Source: Druceiella hillmani (Eukaryota > Arthropoda > Insecta > Lepidoptera > Hepialidae). From it: a stretch of 64,000 bases of DNA. The stretch is from the NCBI GenBank assembly GCA_039881145.1, contig JAYKKI010000052.1, positions 11,477,001-11,541,000 on the forward strand, read 5' to 3'. This document shows, piece after piece, positions 35,462 through 47,814 of the stretch (the first letter of the stretch is position 1; each line of letters starts with the position of its first letter). The position numbers were made by a program, and so were the translations under genes. Under the pieces are notes generated by a model. It made no database searches and had not been told where the DNA came from. It saw nothing but the letters and a program-made list of their open reading frames with translations.

Positions 35462-35851
35462 GATGATGTCTAATTTTACTTTACGTGTACCAACTCACAT
35501 TTTTCATTAAAATTCTCTTTGCTGCTTAACTTGTGTGTATTATTTATATTCGTATTTTATTAGAATAACCACAAGTGCGTGCGGGTGTACCGATACTATC
35601 TAAGCGAATGGACTTTACAATTACAATTTATATACGGAGCGTACGGTGAGTCAATCGTAACGTAATCAGTTACGTTATAAAGATATAATCATTGATTTTG
35701 ACAAAGTGTATTATTGACACTGTTTCCATCATTCGCGATTGACTCATTTCTAAACGAATTATTTGATATTTTTTATTTATTAAAAAATACGTCTTTTTTA
35801 ATTACGAGGTAGACTTATTAATTATTTCATTATATGCAATAAAACAACTTA

Positions 35852-35855
<4 letters not shown>

Positions 35856-35918
<63 letters not shown>
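35856..35918. repeat. (TA)n microsatellite
   Basis: About 60 bp of TA, followed by CATACATAC. Confidence 0.95.
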
Positions 35919-35922
<4 letters not shown>

Positions 35923-36282
35923 CATACAGAGACCCAGTAACAATATATTTTTAGAAAAAAATATAGATATGTAAATAATAGCCATCTTTGTTGCAGGTGA
36001 AAATGGCTACGTGCCAAATGTATTTATGGTCTATAAAGACAATACCGTTACAAGCATAGAACTACAAACCGCCTTTTGCTCGAGAAGCCAAAGCGACTTT
36101 CGCGTTAGAGTAGGTTAGTGATAATTTTTAAAACTTGGCTATACGAAATACACATAATTTATGTGTTAGTATTTCTTATATCCACGCATGTATAAATAGA
36201 TCGATAGAGAGCGAAATAAACGATTATAATGCTAACTTCACCTCAATTCTAAGCAATGTACGCGGTACCCATATAAATTATT

Positions 36283-36474
36283 ATGCATATTATGATACGA
36301 TGGCGTAACCGGAAGCCCATCGTGCGCCGTAAAGATGGTTGTACCTCTTTGGTTATAAGTAATCCAAATACTAACTTTCCTAAAAGCATACAATTGTTGA
36401 ACGATGAACTGATTCCTAACCTCTCTACTAATGCAGTAATTGTTAGAAATAATTCTCCTTTTAATATTTGCTGA
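36283..36474 (+). pseudogene. Possible Tc1/mariner transposase fragment
   Basis: The frame reads RRKDGCTSLVISN, then LLNDELIPNLSTNAVIVRNN followed by SPF. The last part resembles the block around the second catalytic Asp of Tc1/mariner enzymes (LIPNLP-NAVIVMDNA), with the catalytic Asp replaced by Asn. Weak, short match. Confidence 0.3.
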
Positions 36475-36634
36475 AAAATATTCTAAACATAAAGCAGTTG
36501 AGCAAAGATGACGGAATAATAACATAACTATTAAAAAGCTATAATTGTAAAATTATCTATACATGTAATAAAATTCTAATATTGTAACATGGAAAATATT
36601 TTAAAAAGAGTTATTGAATAATAATTTTTGCTTG

Positions 36635-36785
36635 TCTGTCTGTATGTTATCTTGTGTGTCAATCACGCAAAATCTACTGGACGAATTTGGATGAAACTTG
36701 GTATGGTAATAGTTTATAAACAAGATCAATATTTGAGAAAAAAAATTTCTTATTCCTAATTTCACGCGAGTGAAACTGTGGAATT
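36635..36785. repeat. Dispersed repeat fragment with CTGTCTGTCTGTATG / GATGAAACTTGGTATGG motif
   Basis: The combination GTCTGTCTGTATGTTATC, GACGAATTTGGATGAAACTT and a closing CACGCGAGTGAAACTG belongs to a high-copy repeat type seen in moth and butterfly genomes, recalled from memory. Non-coding. Confidence 0.4.
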
Positions 36786-37319
36786 AATATGAAATATGTA
36801 TAAGGAAATTCGACATATTACGTAATATAATTTATTATTATGATGAAATTAAATATTTTAATTACGTTTAATACAGCAAAATGTAATTAGAGTTTGCTTC
36901 TAACACGTGGTCCACAGAACACACGCAGTTTTTGACGCTAAGCCTTATCCGACATTAGATGTTGCACTGGTACTTCCATAAGGTAACCAAACAAAATAAA
37001 ACCCATTTTAAACACTTATATCTCTAAAAGTAATAATCACAAGGTAAGAAAAAACACGTTTAATATTAAATAGAAGATAAATTGTATAGTCCAACTTGTA
37101 GTAAAATAAGTTTCAACTTTTCACTTTTTAATTACTGCACACGTTATCATTAAATAGAGTAGTGAAATTTTACACAAGTTTTTGGGTTCCGTGTCTCAAA
37201 AAGAAAAATGTAACTCTTACTAAATCACTCACGTGGCCACTTGAGGCAGAAACTTGAAATTTAGCGCAGTAATAAAATATTTATCATCATACAATTTAAT
37301 AGTTAAATTTAAAACATAT

Positions 37320-37680
37320 TTAAATGGAAATTTAAGGGGAGCCGGGGGTGTTCTGGAGGCAAACTCAGTATAAACAAACGGGTAGATTGTATTAGGAACG
37401 CAGCCGCAGTGGAGTACGTATAACGTCTTGAGCGTATTGGAGAGTGTGTAATATAGTAACAAGTTCCCTGTGGAGACGTGTTACTATATATAATATCTAA
37501 CACGTCCCCTGTGGAGACGAACATGTTCCGCCGAGGTCAAAGCGGGTCGTCGAGGGCCGAAATCTCTCTTGTTATCCGAGCTCTTGCACGCCAGTTTTAT
37601 ACGTTAGGTACCGCACGCGTTGGCAGTAGAGCAGTCGGAAATTTTTTGCAATAAACAATACTTTTTTTAATTCTACAAAT
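37320..37680. repeat. GC-richer island, possible solo LTR
   Basis: A 350-bp block markedly less AT-rich than its surroundings. It has a duplicated CCCTGTGGAGACG (37467 and 37505), TATATATAATATC between them, and GCAATAAACAATAC near the right end. TATA plus AATAAA fits an LTR but I could not fix TG...CA ends or a target duplication. Confidence 0.25.
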
Positions 37681-38224
37681 TTAATGGTCACAAGTATGAG
37701 TTTTATGTATCACACCTATTATAACGTTGTGAGCTCTATCAAATGCGACCACTCCCACTCGAATCGATCGATGAATTGCTGAGTAACCACTAATTAAACA
37801 CAGCGCGCGATGGTATATTTAGTTTCGAATGAGTCGTGCTGCAGGCGATTGCAGCATCATTTACACCAATAACATATGCATTATCGAGTAATCGCTTCTA
37901 TCTAGTAAATTATGGTGCTAAAATAATGCCGGTAGGTGCTATACTTCCAAAGTAATAAGCGATCTTGCTATAAAATATTTCGTCACATATGGATTTTGCA
38001 AGTGATCCTCGTCTAACCTAAATGAAAGACGTTTCACGTCAAAGTAATTAAATTCCACGTGTATTGTATATCTGATAATCTTTTCCAGTGCAACGTTAAA
38101 AAGCTCTTATGAGAAGGCATCACCTTAAACCTAACCTCTATCAGTGAAAAAGGATAATTCATTGTGTATCTTGATGCTACATTAAACCCTAGAGAGAGTT
38201 AGTTTAACAAGGTTGATTAGTTTT

Positions 38225-38700
38225 GAGGAATTTTAAACTCTGTCATCGCTTCATATATTTTCGTCTTTATTCAGTTATAAGCTGCCTTGAAATCAACGAA
38301 GAGATAGCAGGTATCGGTATTATATTCTTTGATTTTCTCTAGGAACTGTCTTAAGGCATGGATTTGGTCTATAATAGATGTACCACTTTGGAATCTGCCT
38401 TGGTATTTGCCTATGACTTTTGTCACATGGGGCCTATGAAAAAGAATGTTGAAGAAAATTTTAAATACAATATTCAGTAGGGTTATTCCTCTGTAGTTGC
38501 CACATTCAAATGTATTTCCCTTTTTTATTATAGGGCAGATAGATCCATTATCTCATTCAGTGGGTAATTTCTCCATAAACCAAATATTACATATAATTGT
38601 ATGTATGGCATCCGTCAGATTTGGTTCACTGATCATTACAAGATCAGCTTTTATCCCATCCAGCCATCTAGTTCCATGAAATGCTCTCTCCACCTCTTTA
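38225..38700 (-). pseudogene. LINE reverse transcriptase fragment
   Basis: Minus strand: KEVERAFHGTRWLDGIKADL, GSICPIIKKGNTFECGNYRG, ITLLNIVFKIFFNILF, IGKYQGRFQSGTSIIDQIHA, LRQFLEKIKEYNTDTCYLFV, then DFKAAYN. These are RT fingers motifs up to the first catalytic Asp (F-V-D-F-K-A-A-Y). One stop interrupts. The rest of the RT is absent. Confidence 0.8.
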
Positions 38701-38712
38701 ATATTTAATTTT

Positions 38713-38890
38713 TATTGCGTCATTGTCGCTGCAGTGATGTGTTAGATTGATCACAAGGCATACAGCCTTTGACAATGCGGCGCATCGCGGGAACCCGGGT
38801 TCGATTCCCGGCCGTTCGTCGAACGGGGCTGGACTGGTATTATGGTTGATAAGTCCGCCATATGTATCAATTAGATATATTAAAGTAGTT
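38713..38890 (+). mobile_element. tRNA-derived SINE, type B copy
   Basis: GTTAGATTGATCACAAGGCA, B box GGGTTCGATTCCCGGCC, CGAACGGGGCTGGACTGGTA, then a shortened tail (TATGGTTGATAAGTCCGCCA) and a TTAAAGTAG end. It matches the copy at 31575-31790 except for a deletion in the tail. Confidence 0.8.
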
Positions 38891-39050
38891 CAAATTTTTG
38901 TCATTTGTGAGTTTACAATCTTTTCTTCTACAAGTAGTTACCCTAGGGTTAACTCACGTCTTATATTATTTAGTAGTTGGTAATATTTCCTTATTTCATT
39001 TTGGGACTTTGGGGACTTTTTGGATATTTCCTTATTTCATTTAATTATTT

Positions 39051-39297
39051 ACAACTAAATGAATCTATGTGATGTAGTATTATTTCTACTTTACGGAAAT
39101 TCTTTACCATTACCTAGGTTTCGTTGTATGACAACATCTTTAGGAGGGTAATTTCTAAAGATTTCGTGTTCAATTTGTGGAGAAATATTTACATATTGGC
39201 CACCTGAAGATATTGTCATACAACGAATCTTAGATCGTGGTAAAGTATTTACATAAAATGGAAATAATACTACATCACGTAGTTTCATTTAGTGGTA
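39051..39297. mobile_element. Compact element with about 85-bp inverted termini (Penelope-linked family), copy 1
   Basis: The left arm runs AATGAATCTATGTGATGTAG ... CCTAGGTTTCGTTGTATGAC and the right arm is its inverted version (GTCATACAACGAATCTTAGA ... ACTACATCACGTAGTTTCAT). The middle is about 65 bp. No coding capacity. Confidence 0.75.
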
Positions 39298-39299
39298 AA

Positions 39300-42100
39300 A
39301 AATTAAATTATAGCAAATATTACTGATTACTATGATATGTATGCGATATGTACAGAGCGCACGGGTATGCGAAACTCTCGAAGAGTGAATCAGAATTGCT
39401 CTTTTGTATGTTAGGTTCTCTTATAAATAAACAAGCTGAATATTGATATTCAAATAAATAAGGAGAAAATTCAAAAGAATTTTAAACCATTTGTCATTAG
39501 TTTGATAAAATTGATTAATAATTTATAAGCGATGTAGTTTTGTGCGCAATCACTATTTGGGATCTCTCGATTTTTTTAATTCACTTTTATTCATCTTCTG
39601 TACTGTATCTTCAGAAACATCTCTTCTGTATTTTCAGAAACAATAAAAAACCAGTAAGTAAACAATGCGAATAAATTTTAAGAAATGTATTGCCGTTCAT
39701 GGTTAGCGAATCAAAATTTTTAAGTAATAAAGTTTGGTATGATAATAATAAACATAACATTTTGTTTTTTATGTCCAGCTGAACTGAAAATTATTTCGCA
39801 TAATTAACTGAAAATTATTAACTAGCGCCGCAACTACCCCAATGTACACTCCGTGTTCATTATGCCTGATTACGTTCCCCGATTTGCGCTCTTATGACAT
39901 CAGAAATAACATGTCAAGGAACCATATTCTTATGTGCTTGGCACTAACGAATGAACCGACGCTATATAACAGCAATTCTTACTTTCAAAAACAACTTCAT
40001 TAAAAAACACGTTTTCCAAACCACGTTTTTCCACATCCTTGAAATGGTCACGAAAAATTAGCTTAATTAGACCTGGCGCTATTAGGGAAATGCCGTCATT
40101 TCCTTAATAACTCAATTTGGATGTCGCTAATCGCGTCTCCTCCGCCGGTGGCCATTCGATGCTGCCTTTCCTTTGGCTTTTATATTAAGCCAAGTCGGAA
40201 CGATTGATTTATTGTTGATTAAAGAAATAAATAAGATGCAGGTTTCTTAGGATATTTAGAAAAAAAGGAATTACATTCGTGCAAAAAAATTTATTCTGTA
40301 TAAACTTTACATTTGACTGTCATAAATAATATCACTGGTATTATATTTCTCGGCAATAGCGTTCTAAGTGTTTTCAAGTCAAGTCGTTTTAAAGTTCTAA
40401 GTTTTTTTCATCTTTACGCTTGCTCTGTCGGTGCGTTTATTTTCAGTATCAGTTTTTGTAGGTGACTAATATCTTTGTCGTTTCTTTTTCTTGTATTAAT
40501 TTTACTACTTTCATGTTAAACGTAATATTTTCAGCCAAAAAGAAATGACGCTTACAACTTTAATACATGATCTGTGCTTACAACTGTCCATAAATAATTC
40601 GATATGTCAATATGTGCCTAAAATTAGCTAACGATTGATGCGCAGTACGTGTTGCGTAGGTGAAAGTATTGGATCAAAACATAAATTTTCCATCGGCTAA
40701 TCTTTTATTTTCCAAATTCGATTAGTTAATACTAGTTTCAAATGCGTCTCTTGATTAGTTTTTCTGTCACAAATGAAGTCAAGCCAGTGACAGTTAGATC
40801 CATAATTATAATTACGACTGTCGCTGGCTTTTTGGTTTTGTTTTTGGTACTTTTAAAATTTTGTCCAATTGTAATTGGACAGAAAGCCAAAAATGGTAAC
40901 TAATTGCCAAGTTTATAATTTCTTGTTAAAATTAGCGAATTTAATAATGGTGCTATATGTGAAATATGTAAAATGTCATGCAATATTGTTGGAAATATTT
41001 ATTAATCGACTGTAAATTCATAATATAATTTTGTATTGGGGTTTCGAGTTTAAACATTATTTCGTTTTGGATTTCATCTCCGAGATAAGTTGGCATATTC
41101 TTGAGGTATGAACCATTCGCCACGCTGTTATGTTCAGCCATTGAAGGATCGAGTGTCACAATATTTTTGGAAATTACCCTTATTAACCACGTATATTATT
41201 ATTTTAAATACCAGGCTTATTTTTTAACTCTTGAAAGTTTTTGCTGAATATTTGACACTATGTTTTTAAGAGATTGATATAATTCTATTAATTTTTTATT
41301 AATGTTCAATTAAGCAAAACTTTTCTCACGTTAATTCAAATATAATGCTCATTCATTTACTCTCTCGCAAAATTTATTCTGTTGCAATAACTTGCAAAGA
41401 AGACTGCATTTTTGAACATTGAATAAAGAATCCACTCTCAGGAACACTATTAGCATGTCTTCACTTGAAATATTTTAGTATGTTAGTCGCACGGCAAATC
41501 GTGACATTTTACTTGTTTAGGCGGATTTTTTGTCAAACAAAATCTTTGTAGAATTTAAAACTTTTTGTTAGAGCTCAGGATCATCTTTGGAAATAGTTGA
41601 TATCAGCTGCGATAATGTTCTTGGCTGTGGCAATTTCATAACAAATAAGGACGTAACTTCAACGACGGCGATTTCTTATTTTTTTCTGCTTCAGACGTCA
41701 CAAGGAGTGAAACATTGAAACAAAAAGTTACAACTTGCACTAAGGTACTGATACCATCACTACGAGTTACGAATATTCATATTATAATGTAAAATAATTG
41801 TATAATATAATTATAACGATAATGTAACTATAACACCTTCATTGATAATGGTCTTTATCTCAAAACTCACAGTTACTTGTAAGTAGACGATGGAGCCGCA
41901 AAATGATCACTTATTTCCTTTGTATTTTTATCACGTTCTTCTTTTCGTTTTATTTCTTATAGGATTCTAGCGATCGGATAAGTTATTTTTTTACCTCGAT
42001 TAAAGATCGTGAGAATGTTTTAGATAAAGGATAAAAAATAAACGCAAACCAAATAATAAATTAATGTTAAAACTTATACACTCTCTTCTCTAATGACTAC
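39300..42100. other. Intergenic stretch without a recognised gene
   Basis: AT-rich. 39830-40200 is less biased and has GCTATATAACAG near 39961, which resembles a TATA element, but no reading frame follows. A short palindrome TGTCCAATTGTAATTGGACA lies near 40863. Confidence 0.4.
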
Positions 42101-42121
42101 AGAGATTAACAGAATATTTGT

Positions 42122-43648
42122 GTGTTAAAGTGTGTATCTTTTCTTCGTACTGGTATCTTCAAAGATACCAACCGACTCCGTATCATGGTGGCTAGCGTTT
42201 TTAAACAAAGTCAAAAAGTGTCTAACACAATCGATTTCTTAACGCACTTCCAACATGGGACAAGTGACAAAACGATAGGTTGTTGCCGCGTAGTGGATAG
42301 AAATTGCGAATTTAAGGGTTGTAATTGCTATTTTTGGCGATGTTTTTGCTATGAATTATATTTTCTTCCAAAATGTTCAAAAATTTTGTGACAAACCTTG
42401 ATTGGTTTATGGAATTAAAGAAGGTATTAAAAATAGTTCTTTTTGTATTTGTATTATGTCTCCTGTTTATATCGAGAAATAATATATTTCTTAAATTCGT
42501 TAACGAACACAAGGCTGCTGTAATGGAAGAAAATAATTTAATAGCATTCCAAACTAAAATTTGGAAAGGAACTACAGTTTTTGTTTGATTACCGCTTACT
42601 ATGCTAGATGGGAACTAATCTTCAATCTTATGCTACACATCAGCACATTTATGTGATTCTTCTAAAGCAACACAAAAATAAATAACACGACGGAAATTGT
42701 GGAAAAGAATATCGACATTGACTTATGCCAATAGGGTATTTGTCGGCATGATTTGATGTCCGCTGTAGACTGTATTCTTCACTCAGACTATTGATTAGAT
42801 TCAAAGACTTTGGTGATCAAAAATTAGCACAAAGCAATAACGGAAAAAGAGAGAGAAATCTATTTAAGGAACTTTTCGTGATATTGAAAATAGGTTATTA
42901 ATTGATATCGCAGAACAGGTTTCCTGTAAAACGAATAATGGAATATTGCCAGTTAAAATGAAATGTCCCATAACTGGAGTCGATGAAAATTTAGTCAAGA
43001 GATTTTCTCGTATCTTAGACGCGCTCCTCCCAAGACAACTAAAAAATGTTCAAAAATTTCAAAGATTTTTCAATGATATAAAAATGTATTTATATTATAT
43101 GCCCTCAAGCGTACCCAACATTTCTATGGCACAGACATAATTGAAAATTTTTGGGCCAATACTGATCTGAAAGTTTTTCAAAGGATCTCCTGAGTCTAGA
43201 AATTAAGATTTTAGACAGTGTCGCAAAAGTTGTTCCAGAAAAATCATAAAGAGATAATAAAAAGTGACATTTTAAATAATTTATATTCCTTCGATTCTTA
43301 TATTTCAACAAAACGATCCAAATTACCTCAAATATATGAAACGTTGTTAGAGGAAGCTAAATCTATATATATTTTGACTGAAAACCCAGAAAATACTGAG
43401 TTTATAGAGCTGAAATCTGAAGTGTGATCCGAGCTTTAGAATGTCATTTAAGTATTAAAAGTGGATTAGGCCTCTTGGGGAAATTTTTCAAGAAGACACG
43501 TCTCATTTTCGACCGCGCTAGAGCGGTGTGGAATTATGACGGAGACGCGATTATTAAAAAATCAAACTGTAGTCGTGTCGAGGATTTTCGAGGCATCAGC
43601 TTTGGTATACAAATAGCTAGTTTCGCCAAATATACGAGTCTATTTTAA
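42122..43648 (+). pseudogene. Unidentified broken coding region
   Basis: A chain of plus-strand frames covers about 1.5 kb: 42122-42391, 42373-42588, 42946-43140, 43218-43427 and 43424-43648. Each has protein-like rather than AT-driven composition. The first ends in a Cys-rich run (CCRVVDRNCEFKGCNCYFW). The second carries a hydrophobic, probable membrane segment (VLKIVLFVFVLCLLFISR). The third has KCPITGVDENLVKRFSRIL, and the last has GLLGKFFKKTRLIFDRARAV. The pieces look like one ancestral gene split by stops and shifts. I do not recognise the family. A captured large-DNA-virus or other foreign gene is one possibility, but nothing here proves it. It should not encode a product now. Confidence 0.45.
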
Positions 43649-44088
43649 ATATATTGGTAAAACTTCAAAATTATTGCATTTTGAATGATTTAACTTTTTC
43701 CCGTACAAAAATAATTTTAACAAGCTTTAACTTTTTAAATCCTTTTTTATTTCAAAATAAGTAAATAACAAAACCATATTGCTTTAGAGAGCACAATATG
43801 CTATTAATTTTTCAAATCATTATAGTCAAATTTCTACAACCTCTAAGTCCACTACATGTTGAGGCTACTGTGCACTGAAAGCCAAAGTACTTTTAATTTT
43901 AAAACAGAGCTTAAATTCATGGTATGTGACCATAGAACCAGACGTAAATATTACCTTGAAAACTTGTACCAGTTTATTACTATTTGACTTTTAATGTCAT
44001 TGTCTAAACAAGTTTTTAATATTAGTAATTTGACGCTGGTAACTTAATAAGAATTATCTAAATGTCCTGGCGCTTGTTTACGCCATAT

Positions 44089-44275
44089 ACATCTTATACA
44101 GGGACGTGAGGTCCTGATTGTGAGACACACATCTTATACAGGGACGTGAGACCTTGATTGTGAGACATACATCTTATACAGGGATGTGAGGCCTTGATTG
44201 TGAGACATACGTCTTATACATGGACGTGAGGCCTTGATTGTGAGACATACATCTTATACAGGACGTTACAAGGAA
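44089..44275. repeat. 40-bp minisatellite, about 4.6 copies
   Basis: Unit ACATCTTATACAGGGACGTG, then AGGTCCTGATTGTGAGACAC, nearly constant period 40. There are no unique spacers, so it is not a CRISPR-like array. Confidence 0.92.
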
Positions 44276-44483
44276 TTGAAGTTGTATTTAATTTTTAATT
44301 ATATGTGTAGTGTCGTTTTGTTGACTAAAAATATAACAAATGCCAACATGTAGATTTCGTAGCGGATAAAGCACGCAATACATAGATTTTTATCTCCGGA
44401 CCTAAAAAGGAAAAAGCCATAGGATATAGAATACTCGGTCGTATCGCTCTCGCCAACGGCCAATATTCATGCGTTTAAGTATG

Positions 44484-44577
44484 AGTATCATAAAAGGTCT
44501 CTATCATGGTTGTTTTTCTCAGAAACCGTTAGTATCATAAAAGGTCTCTATCATGGTTGTTTTTCTCAGAAACCGTA
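44484..44577. repeat. 47-bp direct duplication
   Basis: AGTATCATAAAAGGTCTCTA, then TCATGGTTGTTTTTCTCAGA, occurs twice head to tail from 44484 and 44531, almost identical. Confidence 0.92.
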
Positions 44578-44579
44578 CG

Positions 44580-46130
44580 AAACTTGAAATTTGGGAATAG
44601 TGCATTACTGCTATCTCTATCGCCTAAGTGTCCAAACGGAATCGAACATTTAATTGAAAACGTCCAAGTGTTTTTTCAGAATTTTGTATAAGATAGTTTT
44701 GGAGATATTACCACAAAATTATGTGTCGTCGTCTTCGTCTCTCTTTTCCTCCCGTACCTTCGAAAAGTCTGAAATAAAAAAATATGTAAAACAGCCTTAC
44801 CGGAAGTTTATCAAAAGTTAACAGCATAATTGTAACACTATAATTATTGAGAGCTAAATTTCAGTATATTTTCAGATTTTTTGAAACGATTTTTCCGACA
44901 CTAAGGGGAGAGGAACCCCTTGATGACGATTTAGTAAAGAAAAAGGTCGAAATGGAAACATTACAATTGTTATTTCCAAAACAAAGTTTATTGTTTTTTT
45001 GAAAGACCTGTTCACACACTTCACTTAATGGAATAGGATTTTTTTAATTTTCAAACTTTTGCAATTGTTTGGGGAACGTGTACTTTTTTTTGATACTTTT
45101 TAAATTGTATTTCATATTCGATTTATTTATATAGATCTGTATATACATTTTTCAAATTGTATTTCATCTTCAATTTATTTACTTATATCTATGTATACAC
45201 TTTTTAAACTGTATTTCATATTCGATTTATTTATTTAGGTCTATGTATCAAATTTCATCTCGATATGTGAAGAAATGAAAAAAATAATCGGATGGTGATG
45301 TATATACGGACAGACATGATGAAGCTATAAGAGTACCTGGCTGAGGTTACGGAACAATGAAATCATAGGAGACAAGACGGAAGTGGAACTTATTAAGTTA
45401 TGTGTGCTTTTTACATGCGATATATTTAAAAAGGTAAATATACTTTAAAAGGTTATAGTATCATAAGATATAAAATAAAAGTATGGGTAAGTAACCTAAT
45501 GAAATAAAATTATGAAACAATAATCAAAGAAATTCAAACCAACCAATAGTAGAATGAGTGGGAGAAGCAACGTTGTTATTCAAAACAGCACTAATTTAAA
45601 ATTATGTGCATATTAATAAGACAAAAGGAAAAAAAACTTCAAACGAAAATAGAGAAGGAAACAACTAAACCAGGAAAATACTTTGTACATGAGTACTTAC
45701 TTTTTAAAGAATATGTTACAAAAATATGCACAGTAAAGTATTATTCGCAAAAGATGGAACTATGTTGAGGGATGAAGAGAAAGGAAAGGTTTTTGGGAGT
45801 CAAATCGAGTTATAGGAAAAGCGGTTAAGCGGAGAACGGACTTTCATCTTCATATGCGGAAGAAGTGAAATTTATTTTTCCATAGTAGAGATCAAAAAGG
45901 ATATTTTATCTTCAAGTTGAAAGACAAACTTTTTGGTTTGATCGGTTTTTTTATAAGAGACAATACGGGAAAGGGATATTCCATTTCTGTACACGGTTTT
46001 TATGAGGTCAACAATGAAAATTCTTAGAACTGACGATTTGCAAAAATGGTATTAAAAAAATAAATGATTTTTACGTCACTTTCGAAAATATTACCTTTCG
46101 AAAATATAACAATTATAAGAACTACTTACG
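44580..46130. other. Repeat-derived intergenic stretch
   Basis: Contains a GACAGACATGATGAAGCTAT then GTTACGGAAC terminus (45305-45355) of a type common in lepidopteran repeats (memory only), and three tandem copies of about 53 bp at 45100-45255 (AATTGTATTTCATATTCGAT). No gene was recognised. Confidence 0.4.
45100..45255. repeat. Three tandem units of about 53 bp
   Basis: AAATTGTATTTCATATTCGA, TTTATTTA and a variable TCTRTGTATAC end recur at about 45101, 45153 and 45206. Confidence 0.7.
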
Positions 46131-46136
46131 TAAAAA

Positions 46137-46335
46137 TTGGGAAAACCCATACAAACCCCACTTCCGCCATTGTTCTGTATAATATTTAAATGCTGTTCCA
46201 AGTTTCTAGGAGTTAATATCTTCAAATTGCCCATCTGAAGATGTTGTTATACAACGAAACCCACGTCGTGATTAATAATTTAAATAAAGTAGATATAATA
46301 CTTCATCAAATAGTTTCATTTAGTTACGAATAAAA
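46137..46335 (+). mobile_element. Penelope-linked repeat, copy 2 (one end)
   Basis: TAAATGCTGTTCCAAGTTTC, then CATCTGAAGATGTTGTTATA, CAACGAAACC and the terminal CATCAAATAGTTTCATTTAG. It aligns with the block at 47815-48035, more diverged. Confidence 0.65.
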
Positions 46336-46374
46336 ATTAAGTGAAAAAAGATTGTTGTTTTGGTAAATATTCAA

Positions 46375-46665
46375 AAGGAACGCCCCCTCAATAGAATCCT
46401 CCTTCATCATGATAATGCTTCTGCAGACTCAGTTTGATGAATGCCAGAATATTTAATTCCGTCAGATGTAGATATCAGTCATATAATCCCGACTCGCACC
46501 ATGTGATTATTATTTCATCCCAAAAATAAAAAATAAACTGCGAAGAATATGATTCCTGGATGCGGAAGAAGTGGTGACTGCCTCAGAAAAAGCCGTGGGA
46601 GATACATTTAAAGAAGTGTGGACCGAGTGTCACATTGGTTATTTTGAAAAACATTAAATAAATTA
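46375..46665 (+). pseudogene. mariner transposase fragment, C-terminal part
   Basis: RRILLHHDNASA, the signature around the second catalytic Asp, is followed through stops by a worn PCD-like region, FIPKIKNKLRR, and a final VWTECHIGYFEKH. This is the classic mariner (mori/cecropia-like) ending. The N-terminal half is missing. It is a different lineage from the transposase at 34.4 kb. Confidence 0.72.
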
Positions 46666-47140
46666 CAAATTGCTACTTGACCTCAGTTCTGATATTCCAT
46701 GAAATGTTACCTCAGATATTCAGTGTTACCTCTCTTTTTAAGGTTATCGAGCTACAACGATATGTATAACACAAGTTGAAGAAAGGTCTGCAGATTGCAG
46801 CATATTGTTTTGGCTCAAGCTAATAAAATATAATTTATTTAAATGGCCGTATCCCAGACATCGATGAACAATACTTAAAAGTACTGGGTGTATAGAATAT
46901 CTTGAGAATTACACGAATACACCGTGATCGTACTTTTATTTTTTAAGATTAAGCGAAAATAAGTGTTTTACATATAGAAAAGTGTTCATTGCGGAAATAT
47001 ATTTTCTTATTAAATACTTGGATATTATATGTTATTAATATGTCAATAATATAAAAACCATCTATGCCTGTATTACGTTAAAATGTTATTAATTATATTA
47101 GTTTTTGCCATCTAATCCGCGAGCGCAGAAATTGTCATGT

Positions 47141-47230
47141 AGCAAAGTGAGATGTGTCTGGTTTATTATTTCGCCAGCTGGCAATGTGTTCTGCTGGCGA
47201 AATAATAAACCAGACACATCTCACGTTGCT
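47141..47230. repeat. 38-bp inverted repeat with 14-bp spacer
   Basis: Left arm 47141-47178 and right arm 47193-47230 match at 37 of 38 positions (core GATGTGTCTGGTTTATTATT). The right arm is part of the Penelope-like frame that continues to the right. Confidence 0.95.
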
Positions 47231-47430
47231 AAACATCTCATTGAAAATAACCATCACCCCCATACTGATAATGCCCCCTAGATATTACAAATAAATACAA
47301 AAGGTAATAAACGTAATATCCTAGAAACATTAGAAATAAACAGATATAAAAAAGACACCAAGATTAATATATTAAATGAACAACTAAATATAATATCATC
47401 ACCCATACTTAATATCTTTTAGATATAATA
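47195..47430 (+). pseudogene. Penelope-like element, C-terminal ORF fragment
   Basis: The frame reads PDTSHVAKHLIENNHHPHTD, then ILQINTKGNKRNILETLEIN, RYKKDTKINILNEQLN. This resembles the segment after the GIY-YIG endonuclease core in Penelope-like proteins (AKHLIENNH then LE-EIY). One stop interrupts. A second copy of the same tail lies at 62825-62960. Confidence 0.6.
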
Positions 47431-47814
47431 TAATTATACAACATTGATACTACAGTACTCTGGAAATTGTTTCAGCACAAATACACATATAAAATAAGTA
47501 TATATAATAAAAAAAAGAAGAAAAGTAAAAAAAAAATAAAATAAAATAAAAGAAATAAATAAATAAATATATGAATACAAAAAACCGGAGATATGTAGAA
47601 TTAGTGTATTATCTTGTCCTTATTTTCAAATACCCTTGCTTTTGTATAAATATATTACCGAGAACTTGCATTAAAACTTCCATTTAATTTTATTACATAC
47701 ACAGTAAAGTTTGCATTGTATAACCTCACGCAATATCAACAATTGAATTTATTACCCTCACTAAAATACTGGTATATTGTATAACTCTCGGAAATATAAT
47801 AAAACCTACACTGC

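Noticed and set aside
35655..35750. GAGTCAATCG ... CGATTGACTC inverted pair as ends of a transposon
   Set aside because: Arms of ten bases with no further similarity and no target duplication; could be chance.
44089..44275. CRISPR-like regular repeat
   Set aside because: Head-to-tail 40-bp units with no unique spacers, in an animal genome; it is a minisatellite.
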